A stretch of 64,000 bases of DNA from contig JAKVHY010000025.1 in NCBI GenBank assembly GCA_023284085.1, positions 1 through 64,000 of the forward strand, in the 5' to 3' direction. The position numbers and the translations under genes are program-made. The notes below the pieces were generated by a model, which saw only the letters and a list, made by a program, of their open reading frames with translations, did not search any database and was not told the DNA's origin. Positions within the stretch are counted from its first letter, which is position 1. Every line of letters begins with the position of its first letter. This document shows positions 43,859 through 52,325 of the stretch, one piece after another. This DNA is from Shewanella benthica. GTDB taxonomy: Bacteria; Pseudomonadota; Gammaproteobacteria; Enterobacterales; Shewanellaceae.

Positions 43859-46800
43859 TGACTACTGACAATAAAACAGTAAATGTGCCTGAAGATATAG
43901 AACACGAATGTCATGGTGGCGGGATCGCGGGCTACTCGATGCGAAACTCTGTTGTTAGCTGGCTTATTATAATGGTGTTGCTGGTAGGCGGTATTCTGGC
44001 ATTTAAAGATTTAGGTCGATTGGAAGACCCTGAATTTACGCCGCGATCAGCCTTGATTGTCACCTCTTATCCGGGCGCGTCCCCTGAGCAAGTCGAGGAG
44101 GAGGTGACTTTAGTCATTGAAAATGCTCTGCAGCAGCTTCCCTCTGTTAAGTGGATTAAATCTGTTAGCACCGCCGGGTTATCCCAAGTCGATGTGATGA
44201 TGGAGTCTGAATATACCAGCCTTCACCTGCCACAAATTTGGGATGAAGTGCGCCGTAAAATTGGCGACATTAGAACGTTACCACCCGGTGCGTCAAAACC
44301 GATCGTCAATGATGATTTTGGTGACGTTTATGGCATGATCTGGGGGATCACAGGTGACGGCTATGAGATCAAAGAACTCGAGCAGTTTGCCGATCAACTT
44401 AGGCGTGATGTGGTCACGTTAGAGGGGGTCAGTAAGGTCGTTATTGGCGGTATTCAGCAGCAACAGGTTTTTATTGAGCTATCTAACAGTAAGTTATCAG
44501 CCCTTAATATCCCTATCGACCATATTGCCGCCTTATTACAACATCAGAACTCGGTATCCAATGCTGGTCGCATCAGGATACAAGATGAAACGGTCAGGTT
44601 ATACCCTACGGGTGAATTTCAGGACATCAGTGAACTTAGAGATCTGGTTATTAGCCCTGTAGGCTCGGATGCGAGGATTCTGTTAGGTGATGTGGCTGAC
44701 ATTAGACAAGGTTATGTCGACGTTCCGACTAAATTGATGTCGATGAATGGCTTGTCAGCGCTTGAGTTTGGCGTGTCATTTATGCCAGGCGTCAATGTTA
44801 TCGAAGTCGGTGCAAGAGTTCAGACTCATATAGACAGTATGCTTAATAAGCAGCCTATCGGTATAGAGATGGAGAACATCTACAACCAGCCTCTGCAAGT
44901 TGAAAAGGCGGTGGATGGCTTTGTATGGAGTCTCGTTGAAGCAGTTGTTATCGTTATCGCTGTGCTATTACTTACCATGGGAATGAAGAGCGGGATTATC
45001 ATAGGCATCGTGCTTATTCTGTCGGTGACAGGTACCTTTATCTTTATGGAACAGATGGGCATTAATTTGCAGCGCATCTCTTTAGGGGCGTTGATCATTG
45101 CCTTAGGTATGCTAGTTGATAACGCCATCGTGGTGGTGGAGGGGATATTGATTGGCATGCAAAGGGGTAAAAACCGTTTTCGTGCTGCCATAGACATTGT
45201 TGAACAAACTAAGTGGCCACTGCTCGGCGCGACGGTCATTGCCGTTACTGCTTTTGCCCCTATTGGTTTATCTGAAGATATCTCGGGTGAGCTGATTGGT
45301 ACGCTTTTTTGGGTGGTATTAATCTCGCTCACATTAAGCTGGGTAACAGCCATAACGACCACGCCATTTTTAGCCGCAATCTTGTTTAAAAATGTAAAAG
45401 TAGCCGCCGAGGGTGAAGATAACGATCCCTATAAAGGTGTGTTTTTCACTTCATATCGCCGTTTCTTAAAGGCGTGTATTCATCATCGCAAGTTGACCAT
45501 GTTACTGCTGCTAATATTGCTGTTCGGGTCGGTAAAAGGCTTTGGCATGTTGAAGAATGAGTTCTTCCCGCCGATGAATTTACCTAAGTTTATGGTGGAT
45601 ACTTGGCTCCCATACAGTACGGATATCCGTGCCACTTCAGATGAAATCAAGGCGATGGAACAACTGGTATTATCTCACCCAGAGGTCACGCAAGTTGCCT
45701 CTAGTGTAGGTGGGGGGCACGTGCGTTTTATGCTCGCCTATAAGCCGGAGAAGATGTACAACAACTACGGCAACTTGATGGTGACAGTCAAAGATCTGGA
45801 CAAGCTTGTGGTGGTGATGAAAGAGGTAAGAACTCTTCTGCAGCAAAACTTTACTGGCGCAAACTACAACTTTAAACGCTTTGAGATGGGCCCAGCTCCT
45901 GATGGTCGAATCGAAGCTAGGTTCCAAGGTCCAGATCCCGATGTATTAAGACAGCTGTCTGCACAAGCTAAAGCGATTATGGCATCACATGAGGGTGCAA
46001 CCGCGGTACGTGATGACTGGCGAGAGCGCACTAAAGTTGTCCGTCCGGTGTTTAATGTCGAAGCGGCGAGAACGCTAGGGGTCAGTAAGTCGCAGGTAGA
46101 CAATGTGCTATTGGCTAACTTCTCTGGTCGCAGTGTGGGCTTATATCGAAATGGCTCAGATATGATGCCAATCATAGTCCAGCCACCAGCAGCCGAGCGC
46201 ACCGATATCGGTGGCATTATGGAGCTACAGATCTGGAGCAATCAACTTAAGCGCTATGTGAGCCTATCTCAGGTGGTTCATCGTTTCGATATTGAGTTTG
46301 AAGACCCTGTCATTATGCGTCGCGATAGAGTGCGTACTGTGATGGCGATGACAGATGAAGATCAGATGGGCTCACTCACAACCGCCGCCGTGTTGCAGTC
46401 ATTTAAGGCTGAGGTAGAAGCTATCGAGCTTCCTGAAGGTTATAGCATGCACTGGGGCGGTAAGCATGAAACATCGATGGATGCCCTTGTGGCTATCGGC
46501 GAGAAGTTAGGTAGTGGCTATATTGTGATGATTTTGATCACCATATTGCTGTTTAGCTCATTTAAAGATGCTGCGGTGATCTGGACAGTAGTGCCTTTCG
46601 CTATTATCGGTGTGGTGGTCGGACTTTATACCGCTAATATGCCGTTCACCTTCTTAGCCCTTCTGGGTACCATGAGCTTAACGGGCATGTTGATTAAAAA
46701 TGCCATTGTTCTGGTGGAGGAAATTAGGCTACAGATCGCAGAAGGCAAAGAGGTTTACTTAGCGGTCGTCGATGCATCAGTCTCTAGGGTACGCCCGGTG

Positions 46801-46968
46801 AGCATGGCTGCGGTCACCACAGTACTGGGAATGATCCCACTCATTACAGACGGTTTCTTCCAGGCTATGGCGGTAGCCATGATGGCAGGGTTAACCTTTG
46901 CAACCATTCTGACGTTAATCGTTACTCCTGTTATGTACACCATGATCCACAGGGTGCGGTCTCAGTAA
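43858..46968 (+). CDS. RND efflux transporter permease (pump 2)
   Basis: A 1036-residue AcrB-superfamily proton-driven exporter. After an unusual soluble N-terminus of about 28 residues rich in Asp/Glu/His/Cys (VPEDIEHECHGG), the first helix is VVSWLIIMVLLVGGILAF. The relay motifs are LALGMLVDNAIVVVEG (shown from IALG) in TM4 and LTGMLIKNAIVLVEE in TM10; all pump-critical charges are present. It is translationally coupled to its adaptor. Related to, but clearly diverged from, the pump 1 permease, so this is not a recent duplication. A terminator follows. Substrate unknown. Confidence 0.94.
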   Translation: MTTDNKTVNVPEDIEHECHGGGIAGYSMRNSVVSWLIIMVLLVGGILAFKDLGRLEDPEFTPRSALIVTSYPGASPEQVEEEVTLVIENALQQLPSVKWIKSVSTAGLSQVDVMMESEYTSLHLPQIWDEVRRKIGDIRTLPPGASKPIVNDDFGDVYGMIWGITGDGYEIKELEQFADQLRRDVVTLEGVSKVVIGGIQQQQVFIELSNSKLSALNIPIDHIAALLQHQNSVSNAGRIRIQDETVRLYPTGEFQDISELRDLVISPVGSDARILLGDVADIRQGYVDVPTKLMSMNGLSALEFGVSFMPGVNVIEVGARVQTHIDSMLNKQPIGIEMENIYNQPLQVEKAVDGFVWSLVEAVVIVIAVLLLTMGMKSGIIIGIVLILSVTGTFIFMEQMGINLQRISLGALIIALGMLVDNAIVVVEGILIGMQRGKNRFRAAIDIVEQTKWPLLGATVIAVTAFAPIGLSEDISGELIGTLFWVVLISLTLSWVTAITTTPFLAAILFKNVKVAAEGEDNDPYKGVFFTSYRRFLKACIHHRKLTMLLLLILLFGSVKGFGMLKNEFFPPMNLPKFMVDTWLPYSTDIRATSDEIKAMEQLVLSHPEVTQVASSVGGGHVRFMLAYKPEKMYNNYGNLMVTVKDLDKLVVVMKEVRTLLQQNFTGANYNFKRFEMGPAPDGRIEARFQGPDPDVLRQLSAQAKAIMASHEGATAVRDDWRERTKVVRPVFNVEAARTLGVSKSQVDNVLLANFSGRSVGLYRNGSDMMPIIVQPPAAERTDIGGIMELQIWSNQLKRYVSLSQVVHRFDIEFEDPVIMRRDRVRTVMAMTDEDQMGSLTTAAVLQSFKAEVEAIELPEGYSMHWGGKHETSMDALVAIGEKLGSGYIVMILITILLFSSFKDAAVIWTVVPFAIIGVVVGLYTANMPFTFLALLGTMSLTGMLIKNAIVLVEEIRLQIAEGKEVYLAVVDASVSRVRPVSMAAVTTVLGMIPLITDGFFQAMAVAMMAGLTFATILTLIVTPVMYTMIHRVRSQ

Positions 46969-47010
46969 GTCTCGCTTTACTACGCAGCACTTATTCAGTG
47001 TTGCTCTCTA

Positions 47011-47040
47011 AAATAAGCCCCTTTGTAGGGGCTTATTTAT
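47011..47040 (+). terminator. Rho-independent terminator after pump 2
   Basis: AAATAAGCCCC-TTTGTA-GGGGCTTATTT, an 11-bp stem, followed by ATAT. Confidence 0.8.
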
Positions 47041-47223
47041 ATCTCTTATTTCATTGTTACATGCGGTGAAGCTGCGTTAAATCAAGTTTTGAATTGTAAG
47101 CTGCAGATTCCCGTATTGTTACGAGTATTCCTTTTTAGCCACATAAATATACTGACCTCATATTAATTAGTTGAATCATTAACTTCATACTTACTTGAAG
47201 TTAATTTGTTGGGTCAAAGGTAT

Positions 47224-48363
47224 ATGATGAAAACATTTTACTCTCTATCACTCGTGGCTATTCTCGTGAGTTCAGCCACTTTGTCTGGCTGCTCAGAATC
47301 AAACGCGCAAGTCGCGCATAAAGCTAATTTGCCTACGGTCGAAACGTTGACAATGTCAACATCGCCTATTACACCATACTTTGAATTTATCGGCAGAACT
47401 TCAGCAATCAATGACGTGGATATTATCCCTCGAGTGGGCGGTGAGATTGTCTCTATGCACTTCAAAGATGGCGATATGGTTGATAAAGGAGATCTACTGT
47501 ATCAGTTAGACCCTAGACCATTCCAGGCCGAGCTTAAGTCTGCACAAGCCAGTTTGATCATGGCTGAGTCGGAAGTCATTATTGCCAGAAATAATAAGCT
47601 GCGAGCGCAAGAGCTGATCAAAGATAACAGTATTAGTCAGGCCACTTATGATGAAGCTTTTTCACAATATGCGACGGCAGTTGCTTCGGTTTCTGTCGCG
47701 GAGGCGGCTGTCACGTCTGCTGAATTAAAATTGGGCTTTTGCAGTATCACAGCTCCGTTTTCAGGGCGTACAGGATTTAGCAACTACAAGGTTGGCGATC
47801 GTGTCACCATCGCAATCAAAAACCGCTTGGTCTCAATTGTTCAGGTAGACCCGATCCAATTCAATTTTGAAATTAATGAAAAGTTATATCGCCAGATCCG
47901 CAGTGGCGTCGATATCGCAATAGCAAACAACGAAACTATTGCACCTGATATTCGCTTAAAGCTTTCCGATAATCAGCTTTATTCTGAGATGGGTCAGATT
48001 TATGCTGTTGGCAATAAAATTAACCCTGAAACGGGTTCAATTAATATTCAGGCATCATTTGCAAACCCGACTTACTCCTTGCTTCCTGGAGAGCATGGAA
48101 TACTGAATGTAGAATTCATTAATCAAACTGTCGATGGCATGTTAGTGCCTCTTGCAGCTCTGCAGCAAAATCAAGCAGGTGACTTTGTCATGGTGGTAGA
48201 TAAGGACATGGTGGTGACACCTCGCTATGTCGAGTTAGGCCAAAAGTATGGTGTGCAGCGCCATGTACGTTCCGGTCTACATAACAATGAGCGCATTGTG
48301 ACGAAAGGCTTACAAAAGATCCGCGCTGGCATATCAGTTCAAACAGTCACTCCTGCTAAATAA
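47224..48363 (+). CDS. Orphan RND adaptor lipoprotein (AcrA/MexE type)
   Basis: A 379-residue membrane fusion protein. Signal peptide with lipobox ATLSGCSES (Cys about 23); half-motifs VGGEIVSMHFKDGDMVDKGDLLYQLDPRPF (given by its ends VGGEIVSMH and GDLLYQLDPRPF) and SITAPFSGRTGF; alpha-hairpin at about 95-150; barrel motif VDPIQFNFEINE. The GDLLYQLDPRPF form is the one found in AcrA/MexE adaptors that work with HAE1-type pumps. Normally such a gene is followed by its permease; here only a 36-codon stub and a terminator follow. The frame opens at 47206 (TTG), but AAAGG precedes the ATGs at 47224/47227. Confidence 0.92.
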   Translation: MMKTFYSLSLVAILVSSATLSGCSESNAQVAHKANLPTVETLTMSTSPITPYFEFIGRTSAINDVDIIPRVGGEIVSMHFKDGDMVDKGDLLYQLDPRPFQAELKSAQASLIMAESEVIIARNNKLRAQELIKDNSISQATYDEAFSQYATAVASVSVAEAAVTSAELKLGFCSITAPFSGRTGFSNYKVGDRVTIAIKNRLVSIVQVDPIQFNFEINEKLYRQIRSGVDIAIANNETIAPDIRLKLSDNQLYSEMGQIYAVGNKINPETGSINIQASFANPTYSLLPGEHGILNVEFINQTVDGMLVPLAALQQNQAGDFVMVVDKDMVVTPRYVELGQKYGVQRHVRSGLHNNERIVTKGLQKIRAGISVQTVTPAK

Positions 48364-48386
48364 TAAGCTTGCAGATAGGAAACACC

Positions 48387-48494
48387 ATGTTAAGTAAATT
48401 TTTATCTATCGACTCGATTGCAATCAAAGCCAAGTGTTTATCATTTGGCTTTTGTTTTCAATGTCTACTCATGTCAAATCTAAAAAAGCACTAG
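48387..48494 (+). pseudogene. Stub of a lost RND permease gene
   Basis: A 36-codon ORF 23 bp after the orphan adaptor starts MLSKFLSIDSIAIKAKCLS. HAE1-type permeases usually begin M-L-S-K-F-F-I-D-R-P-I-F-A, and this stub keeps MLSKF, the Ile-Asp pair and a following Ile-Ala. After about 13 codons the sequence turns into a terminator hairpin (48426-48452). It is best explained as the 5-prime end of a permease gene whose remainder was deleted. Confidence 0.5.
48426..48458 (+). terminator. Terminator after the orphan adaptor
   Basis: AAAGCCAAGTG-TTTAT-CATTTGGCTTT (11-bp stem with one G-T pair) followed by TGTTTT. It lies inside the permease stub. Confidence 0.75.
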
Positions 48495-48567
48495 TAATCT
48501 TGCGAGTTGTTAATTAACTTGAAGATACATACTATAAAAAATCTACTTAGAGTCAGCAGGTGATAAT

Positions 48568-49560
48568 TTGAACCAGTCTCAGCAAGCCGTTTCTCAACTA
48601 TTTCATTCCGTTTCACAGTCTGTTATTGGCCAAGAGCATGTGGTTAAATCTCTGCTTATTGCGATGCTGACCCGTGGTCATATCTTGTTAGAGGGATTAC
48701 CGGGTACCGCTAAGACGCGCTCAATTAAATCGTTAGCCAGTGCCATGAATGCCAGTTTTAGCCGTATTCAATTTACCCCAGATCTGCTGCCATCGGATGT
48801 GACTGGCAGTGACGCCTATAAAGAGATCGACGGCAAGCCGAGCTTGGTGTATCAGCCTGGACCTATTTTCAATAATCTAGTGTTAGCCGATGAGATTAAC
48901 CGCGCCCCCGCTAAGGTACAAGCGGCTTTGTTAGAGGCCATGGGGGAGAACACAGTGACATCGGCAGGCATCACCCGCGAATTGCCCGAGTTATTTCTAG
49001 TGATGGCGACACAAAATCCCATAGAGCAAGAGGGTACCTATCCGCTACCTGAAGCACAGATGGATAGATTCACCCTCAAGGTTGATATTCACTATCCTGA
49101 CGCAGAAGCCGAGCGGGCTATCATTCGCCTAGTGAGGGGAGAAGAGCCTGGCGCCCAAACCAAAGAACGAGGCATTGACGCAGAGCATGCCATTACAGTC
49201 ACCCCTGAACATATTATCAATGGCCAAAAAGCGCTTAACCAAGTCCATGTCTCTGAGGTGGCTGAAAACTACATTGTCAATCTGGTCATGGCAACGCGAG
49301 ACGGTACTGACTATAAGCATGCACAGTTCCCGCAATGGCTTGAGGTTGGCGTAAGCCCACGAGCGAGTATTGCACTCGATCGATGTGCCAGAGCGCATGC
49401 TTGGTTAGCTGGGCGTGATTATGTCGACCCAGATGATATTAGGGGCGTGATCCATCAAGTTATGGGTCATCGTTTAGTGCTCAGCTATGAGGCGATTGCG
49501 GAGCAAGTTACACCAAAACAGATCGTTGACAATATCTTAAAGTACGTGCCTATAGGGTAA
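48568..49560 (+). CDS. MoxR-family AAA+ ATPase
   Basis: A 330-residue AAA+ chaperone-like ATPase, first gene of the bat operon. Walker A is LEGLPGTAKTRS (about 42-53), Walker B VLADEINRAPAKVQAALLEAM given by its core LADEINRAP (about 108-116), sensor 1 is VMATQNPIEQEGTYPLPEAQ and sensor 2 is SPRASIALDRCARAHAWL. MoxR proteins are thought to activate partner proteins with VWA domains, here encoded downstream. The start is a TTG at 48568 with AGCAGGTG upstream; no ATG fits the conserved N-terminus. Confidence 0.93.
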   Translation: MNQSQQAVSQLFHSVSQSVIGQEHVVKSLLIAMLTRGHILLEGLPGTAKTRSIKSLASAMNASFSRIQFTPDLLPSDVTGSDAYKEIDGKPSLVYQPGPIFNNLVLADEINRAPAKVQAALLEAMGENTVTSAGITRELPELFLVMATQNPIEQEGTYPLPEAQMDRFTLKVDIHYPDAEAERAIIRLVRGEEPGAQTKERGIDAEHAITVTPEHIINGQKALNQVHVSEVAENYIVNLVMATRDGTDYKHAQFPQWLEVGVSPRASIALDRCARAHAWLAGRDYVDPDDIRGVIHQVMGHRLVLSYEAIAEQVTPKQIVDNILKYVPIG

Positions 49561-49564
49561 GGAT

Positions 49565-50566
49565 ATGAACTGGAAAACTTTTGTATCAAACTCACTTCCA
49601 AAACCAAAGTCAGCTCCTCAACAGGGTGAGTTAGATGCAAGAGTTTATGTTGAAAAATCGAGTTTGATAGCGCTTAAAAACTCAACCAAAGGCTTTAGTT
49701 TTTTACCGAGTAATAGCCGCACAACAATCTTGTCTGGCAGACATTATTCCAAGGTCCGTGGCAGGGGATTGAATTTTGAGGAACTGCGTCATTACCAAGA
49801 GGGTGATGAGGTAAAAAGTATCGATTGGAATGTGACTCTGAGAACGGGTAAACCCCATGTTCGCGTTTTTAGTGAAGAGAAAGAGCGCCAAGTGCTGGTA
49901 TGTGTCGATCAACGTCAATCTATGTTTTTTGGCTCGCAAGCGGTGATGAAATCGGTGGTTGCTGCTCAAGTTGCGGCCTTATGTATCTGGCGGGTACTTC
50001 AGGACGGCGATAGAATCGGTGGTATGGTCTTTTCTGAGCATCATAGAGAGGTCTTTAAGGCGCGAAGAGATGCCCGTTCTGCGATCCACTTTATCGACAA
50101 GATTTGTGAAGCAAACCACGCATTAAAAAGTGGCCAAGCGACGAGTGAAGACAATACCTTAGTGGCAGCTCTCGAAGAGATGACACGGTTAAAGTTACAT
50201 AACTCCACCCTGATTTTAATCAGTGACTGGTTAGGCTTCGATCAAAAAACTGAACAGTTGATCCGCTATCTGCAACGCAAAAACGAGCTAATTTTAGTAC
50301 ATATTAGTGATCCTTTAGAACGTGATCTACAGGATATTGATAACTTGGTTGCCAGTGACGGTGAATATCAACTTCATATAAAAAAACAATCAATGAGCCA
50401 TTCACATAAGGCATTTATCCATGCCTTCAGCCAAGAGCATCTGGAGATGAAAGAACAGTTAGCTCAAACGGTGAGAACTCAAACCACGCCAGTCATTAAC
50501 TTGGCAACCTCTGGTGATGAAATCACACATTTTAAATCAGCGTTTAATCTAAGGGCAAACTCATGA
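49565..50566 (+). CDS. DUF58 domain protein
   Basis: A 333-residue cytoplasmic protein with the DUF58 core: GRGLNFEELRHYQEGDEVKSIDWNVTLRTGKPHVRVF, noted here by its parts RGLNFEELR, YQEGD, IDWNVTLRTG and VRVF. A degenerate VWA-like fold follows with VCVDQRQSMFFG (D-x-R-x-S). Family members are nearly always encoded between MoxR and VWA proteins, as here. It begins 4 bp after the moxR stop and overlaps the next gene by 4 bp. Probably an adaptor in the MoxR/Bat complex; the exact role is unknown. Confidence 0.92.
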   Translation: MNWKTFVSNSLPKPKSAPQQGELDARVYVEKSSLIALKNSTKGFSFLPSNSRTTILSGRHYSKVRGRGLNFEELRHYQEGDEVKSIDWNVTLRTGKPHVRVFSEEKERQVLVCVDQRQSMFFGSQAVMKSVVAAQVAALCIWRVLQDGDRIGGMVFSEHHREVFKARRDARSAIHFIDKICEANHALKSGQATSEDNTLVAALEEMTRLKLHNSTLILISDWLGFDQKTEQLIRYLQRKNELILVHISDPLERDLQDIDNLVASDGEYQLHIKKQSMSHSHKAFIHAFSQEHLEMKEQLAQTVRTQTTPVINLATSGDEITHFKSAFNLRANS

Positions 50567-51183
50567 ATGCCTTACCTGTGCTTCAAGCTGCCATTGAGGT
50601 CGATAGCAGTTTTGGTAATCCCATGATGAAAATGGCTCAGTTTGAGGAACTAAGCTTACCGACAGAGGTTAGCTTGCTGCCACAAACTTGGGGTTGGGCT
50701 CTATTGCTACTGTTTATTGTCTTTGGCTTGACTGTTTTCGCGGTTAAAAAAGGCCGACATTGGTGGAAAAACCGCTACCGCAAACAGCTCATTGAACAGC
50801 TCAACAGCATTGACTCGTCTGGCGGTCATGTTAACTGTGATGTGCTGACGATTTTACATCTAGGTGTGGGTGCAGCCTACGGCGTTCAGGGCAGTCAAGC
50901 CCGTAGTTTGACGGGTAACAGATGGCTAGAATTTCTAGATTTGTGCAGCGGGGGAAACACCCTGTTTAACTCTCAATGGGGCCTTGATTGGCAGCGTGCT
51001 TGTTGGATGAAGCCTGAAGAGGTACCTAAGACTCAACATCAAAATGCCAGATTAATTGCTGAGACAAGGCAATGGTTATTGTCACACTCAGAGCAGCTTC
51101 CAAGCCAAGCTATAAATGGCAGTGATCCAGTGGGCCAGCAAGCCAATGATATGTTAATCAATGCGTCAGGAGCTAAGTCATGA
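50563..51183 (+). CDS. DUF4381 membrane protein of the bat operon
   Basis: A 206-residue protein with one transmembrane helix (WALLLLFIVFGLTVFAV, about residues 45-61) after the motif LPTEVSLLPQTWGW, then a basic stretch (KKGRHWWKNRYRKQL) and a soluble domain. This matches DUF4381 proteins found in moxR/bat operons. It overlaps both neighbours by 4 bp (ATGA). Function unknown, likely part of the membrane-anchored complex. Confidence 0.85.
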   Translation: MNALPVLQAAIEVDSSFGNPMMKMAQFEELSLPTEVSLLPQTWGWALLLLFIVFGLTVFAVKKGRHWWKNRYRKQLIEQLNSIDSSGGHVNCDVLTILHLGVGAAYGVQGSQARSLTGNRWLEFLDLCSGGNTLFNSQWGLDWQRACWMKPEEVPKTQHQNARLIAETRQWLLSHSEQLPSQAINGSDPVGQQANDMLINASGAKS

Positions 51184-52325
51184 TTGAATTTAGCTATCCT
51201 TGGCTATTGCTGTTACTACCGCTGCCGATTGCTATCTATAAATTTGCACCAGCCTATAAAGTTAAGCAGCAAGCAGTGCATGTGCCATTTTTTGACGTTT
51301 TAGTTCGCTTGCTTAATGAGGCTCCCACCACTGGTGGGGTTAAACTTGAGCCACAGGTTTGGCAAAAAATTGCGCTTATTCTCGTTTGGTGTCTATTGGT
51401 TATTGCGATGGCAAAACCTGTGTGGCTTGGTGAGCCACAGGTACGTGACAAGATTGGTCGCGACCTTATGATGGTGGTCGATCTTTCAGGCTCTATGGAT
51501 GCTAAAGACTTTTCTATGCCTGGCGAGAGTAGTGAGACGATCACTCGGCTCGATGCGGTAAAAAATGTGATGGCAGACTTTGTCGCCAACCGCCGTGGGG
51601 ACAGGTTAGGGCTGATCTTATTTGGTGACGCCGCCTATCTACAAGCCCCTTTTACTGAAGATCATCAAGCCTGGATTGAATTGCTCAATGAAACCCGTGT
51701 TGCTATGGCGGGCCAAAGTACTCACTTAGGCGATGCACTCGGGCTGGCAATTAAAGTGATTGATGAAGCCCAGGATATTAGTCGAGAAGCTGGCCGTACA
51801 GATATTCAAGGTGAAACGGCTGACAAGGTGGTGATCTTGCTCACCGACGGTAATGATACCGACAGTCTAGTACCACCATTAGAAGCGGCTAAAATTGCCG
51901 CCCATCGCGGAATAAGAGTCCATGTTATTGCTATTGGCGATCCTAGAACCATAGGCGAGCAGGCTCTGGATATGGTGACCATCGAAGGTATAGCAACTAT
52001 AACCGGTGGCCGTGCCTTTCAAGCGGTATCTAAGGTCGAGCTAGAGAATGTTTACCGAGAAATAGAAGCATTAGAGCCGGCGCAATATGCCAGCTTGACC
52101 TATCAACCTAAAGTTAGCATGCACTATTTACCGGTTGCTATCGCCATCTGCTTGTTTTTATTGGCATCCACCTTGGTTTTGTTCAAGCGCATGATAATGC
52201 TAGCACTTGAACGGAATCGACTCGGAGCGAATGTCAAAAATTTGAGCGCCAGTAATATAAATCCTGTGGGCACAGGCTCCAGCGATGCTGAACTAACAGC
52301 GGCATTACCCAAGGAGGATCGCTAA
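51180..52325 (+). CDS. batA: BatA-like VWA-domain membrane protein
   Basis: A 381-residue inner-membrane protein. An N-terminal BatA domain with two helices (LLLLPLPIAIYKF and ALILVWCLLVIAMA) frames a linker. The VWA domain (about 95-300) has an intact metal-ion-dependent adhesion site, MVVDLSGSMDAKDF (D-x-S-x-S) and later LTDGNDTD. A C-terminal helix (YLPVAIAICLFLLASTLVL) anchors it. The fourth gene of the operon, it starts in an ATGA overlap and ends in TAATG shared with batB. Named by analogy to Bacteroides aerotolerance genes; its role in aerotolerance here is not shown. Confidence 0.9.
   Translation: MIEFSYPWLLLLLPLPIAIYKFAPAYKVKQQAVHVPFFDVLVRLLNEAPTTGGVKLEPQVWQKIALILVWCLLVIAMAKPVWLGEPQVRDKIGRDLMMVVDLSGSMDAKDFSMPGESSETITRLDAVKNVMADFVANRRGDRLGLILFGDAAYLQAPFTEDHQAWIELLNETRVAMAGQSTHLGDALGLAIKVIDEAQDISREAGRTDIQGETADKVVILLTDGNDTDSLVPPLEAAKIAAHRGIRVHVIAIGDPRTIGEQALDMVTIEGIATITGGRAFQAVSKVELENVYREIEALEPAQYASLTYQPKVSMHYLPVAIAICLFLLASTLVLFKRMIMLALERNRLGANVKNLSASNINPVGTGSSDAELTAALPKEDR

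Noticed and set aside
44880..45362. 160-codon minus-strand frame in the pump 2 permease
   Set aside because: Typical antisense of transmembrane helices, rich in Ser/Thr/Met/Ile; no start signal.
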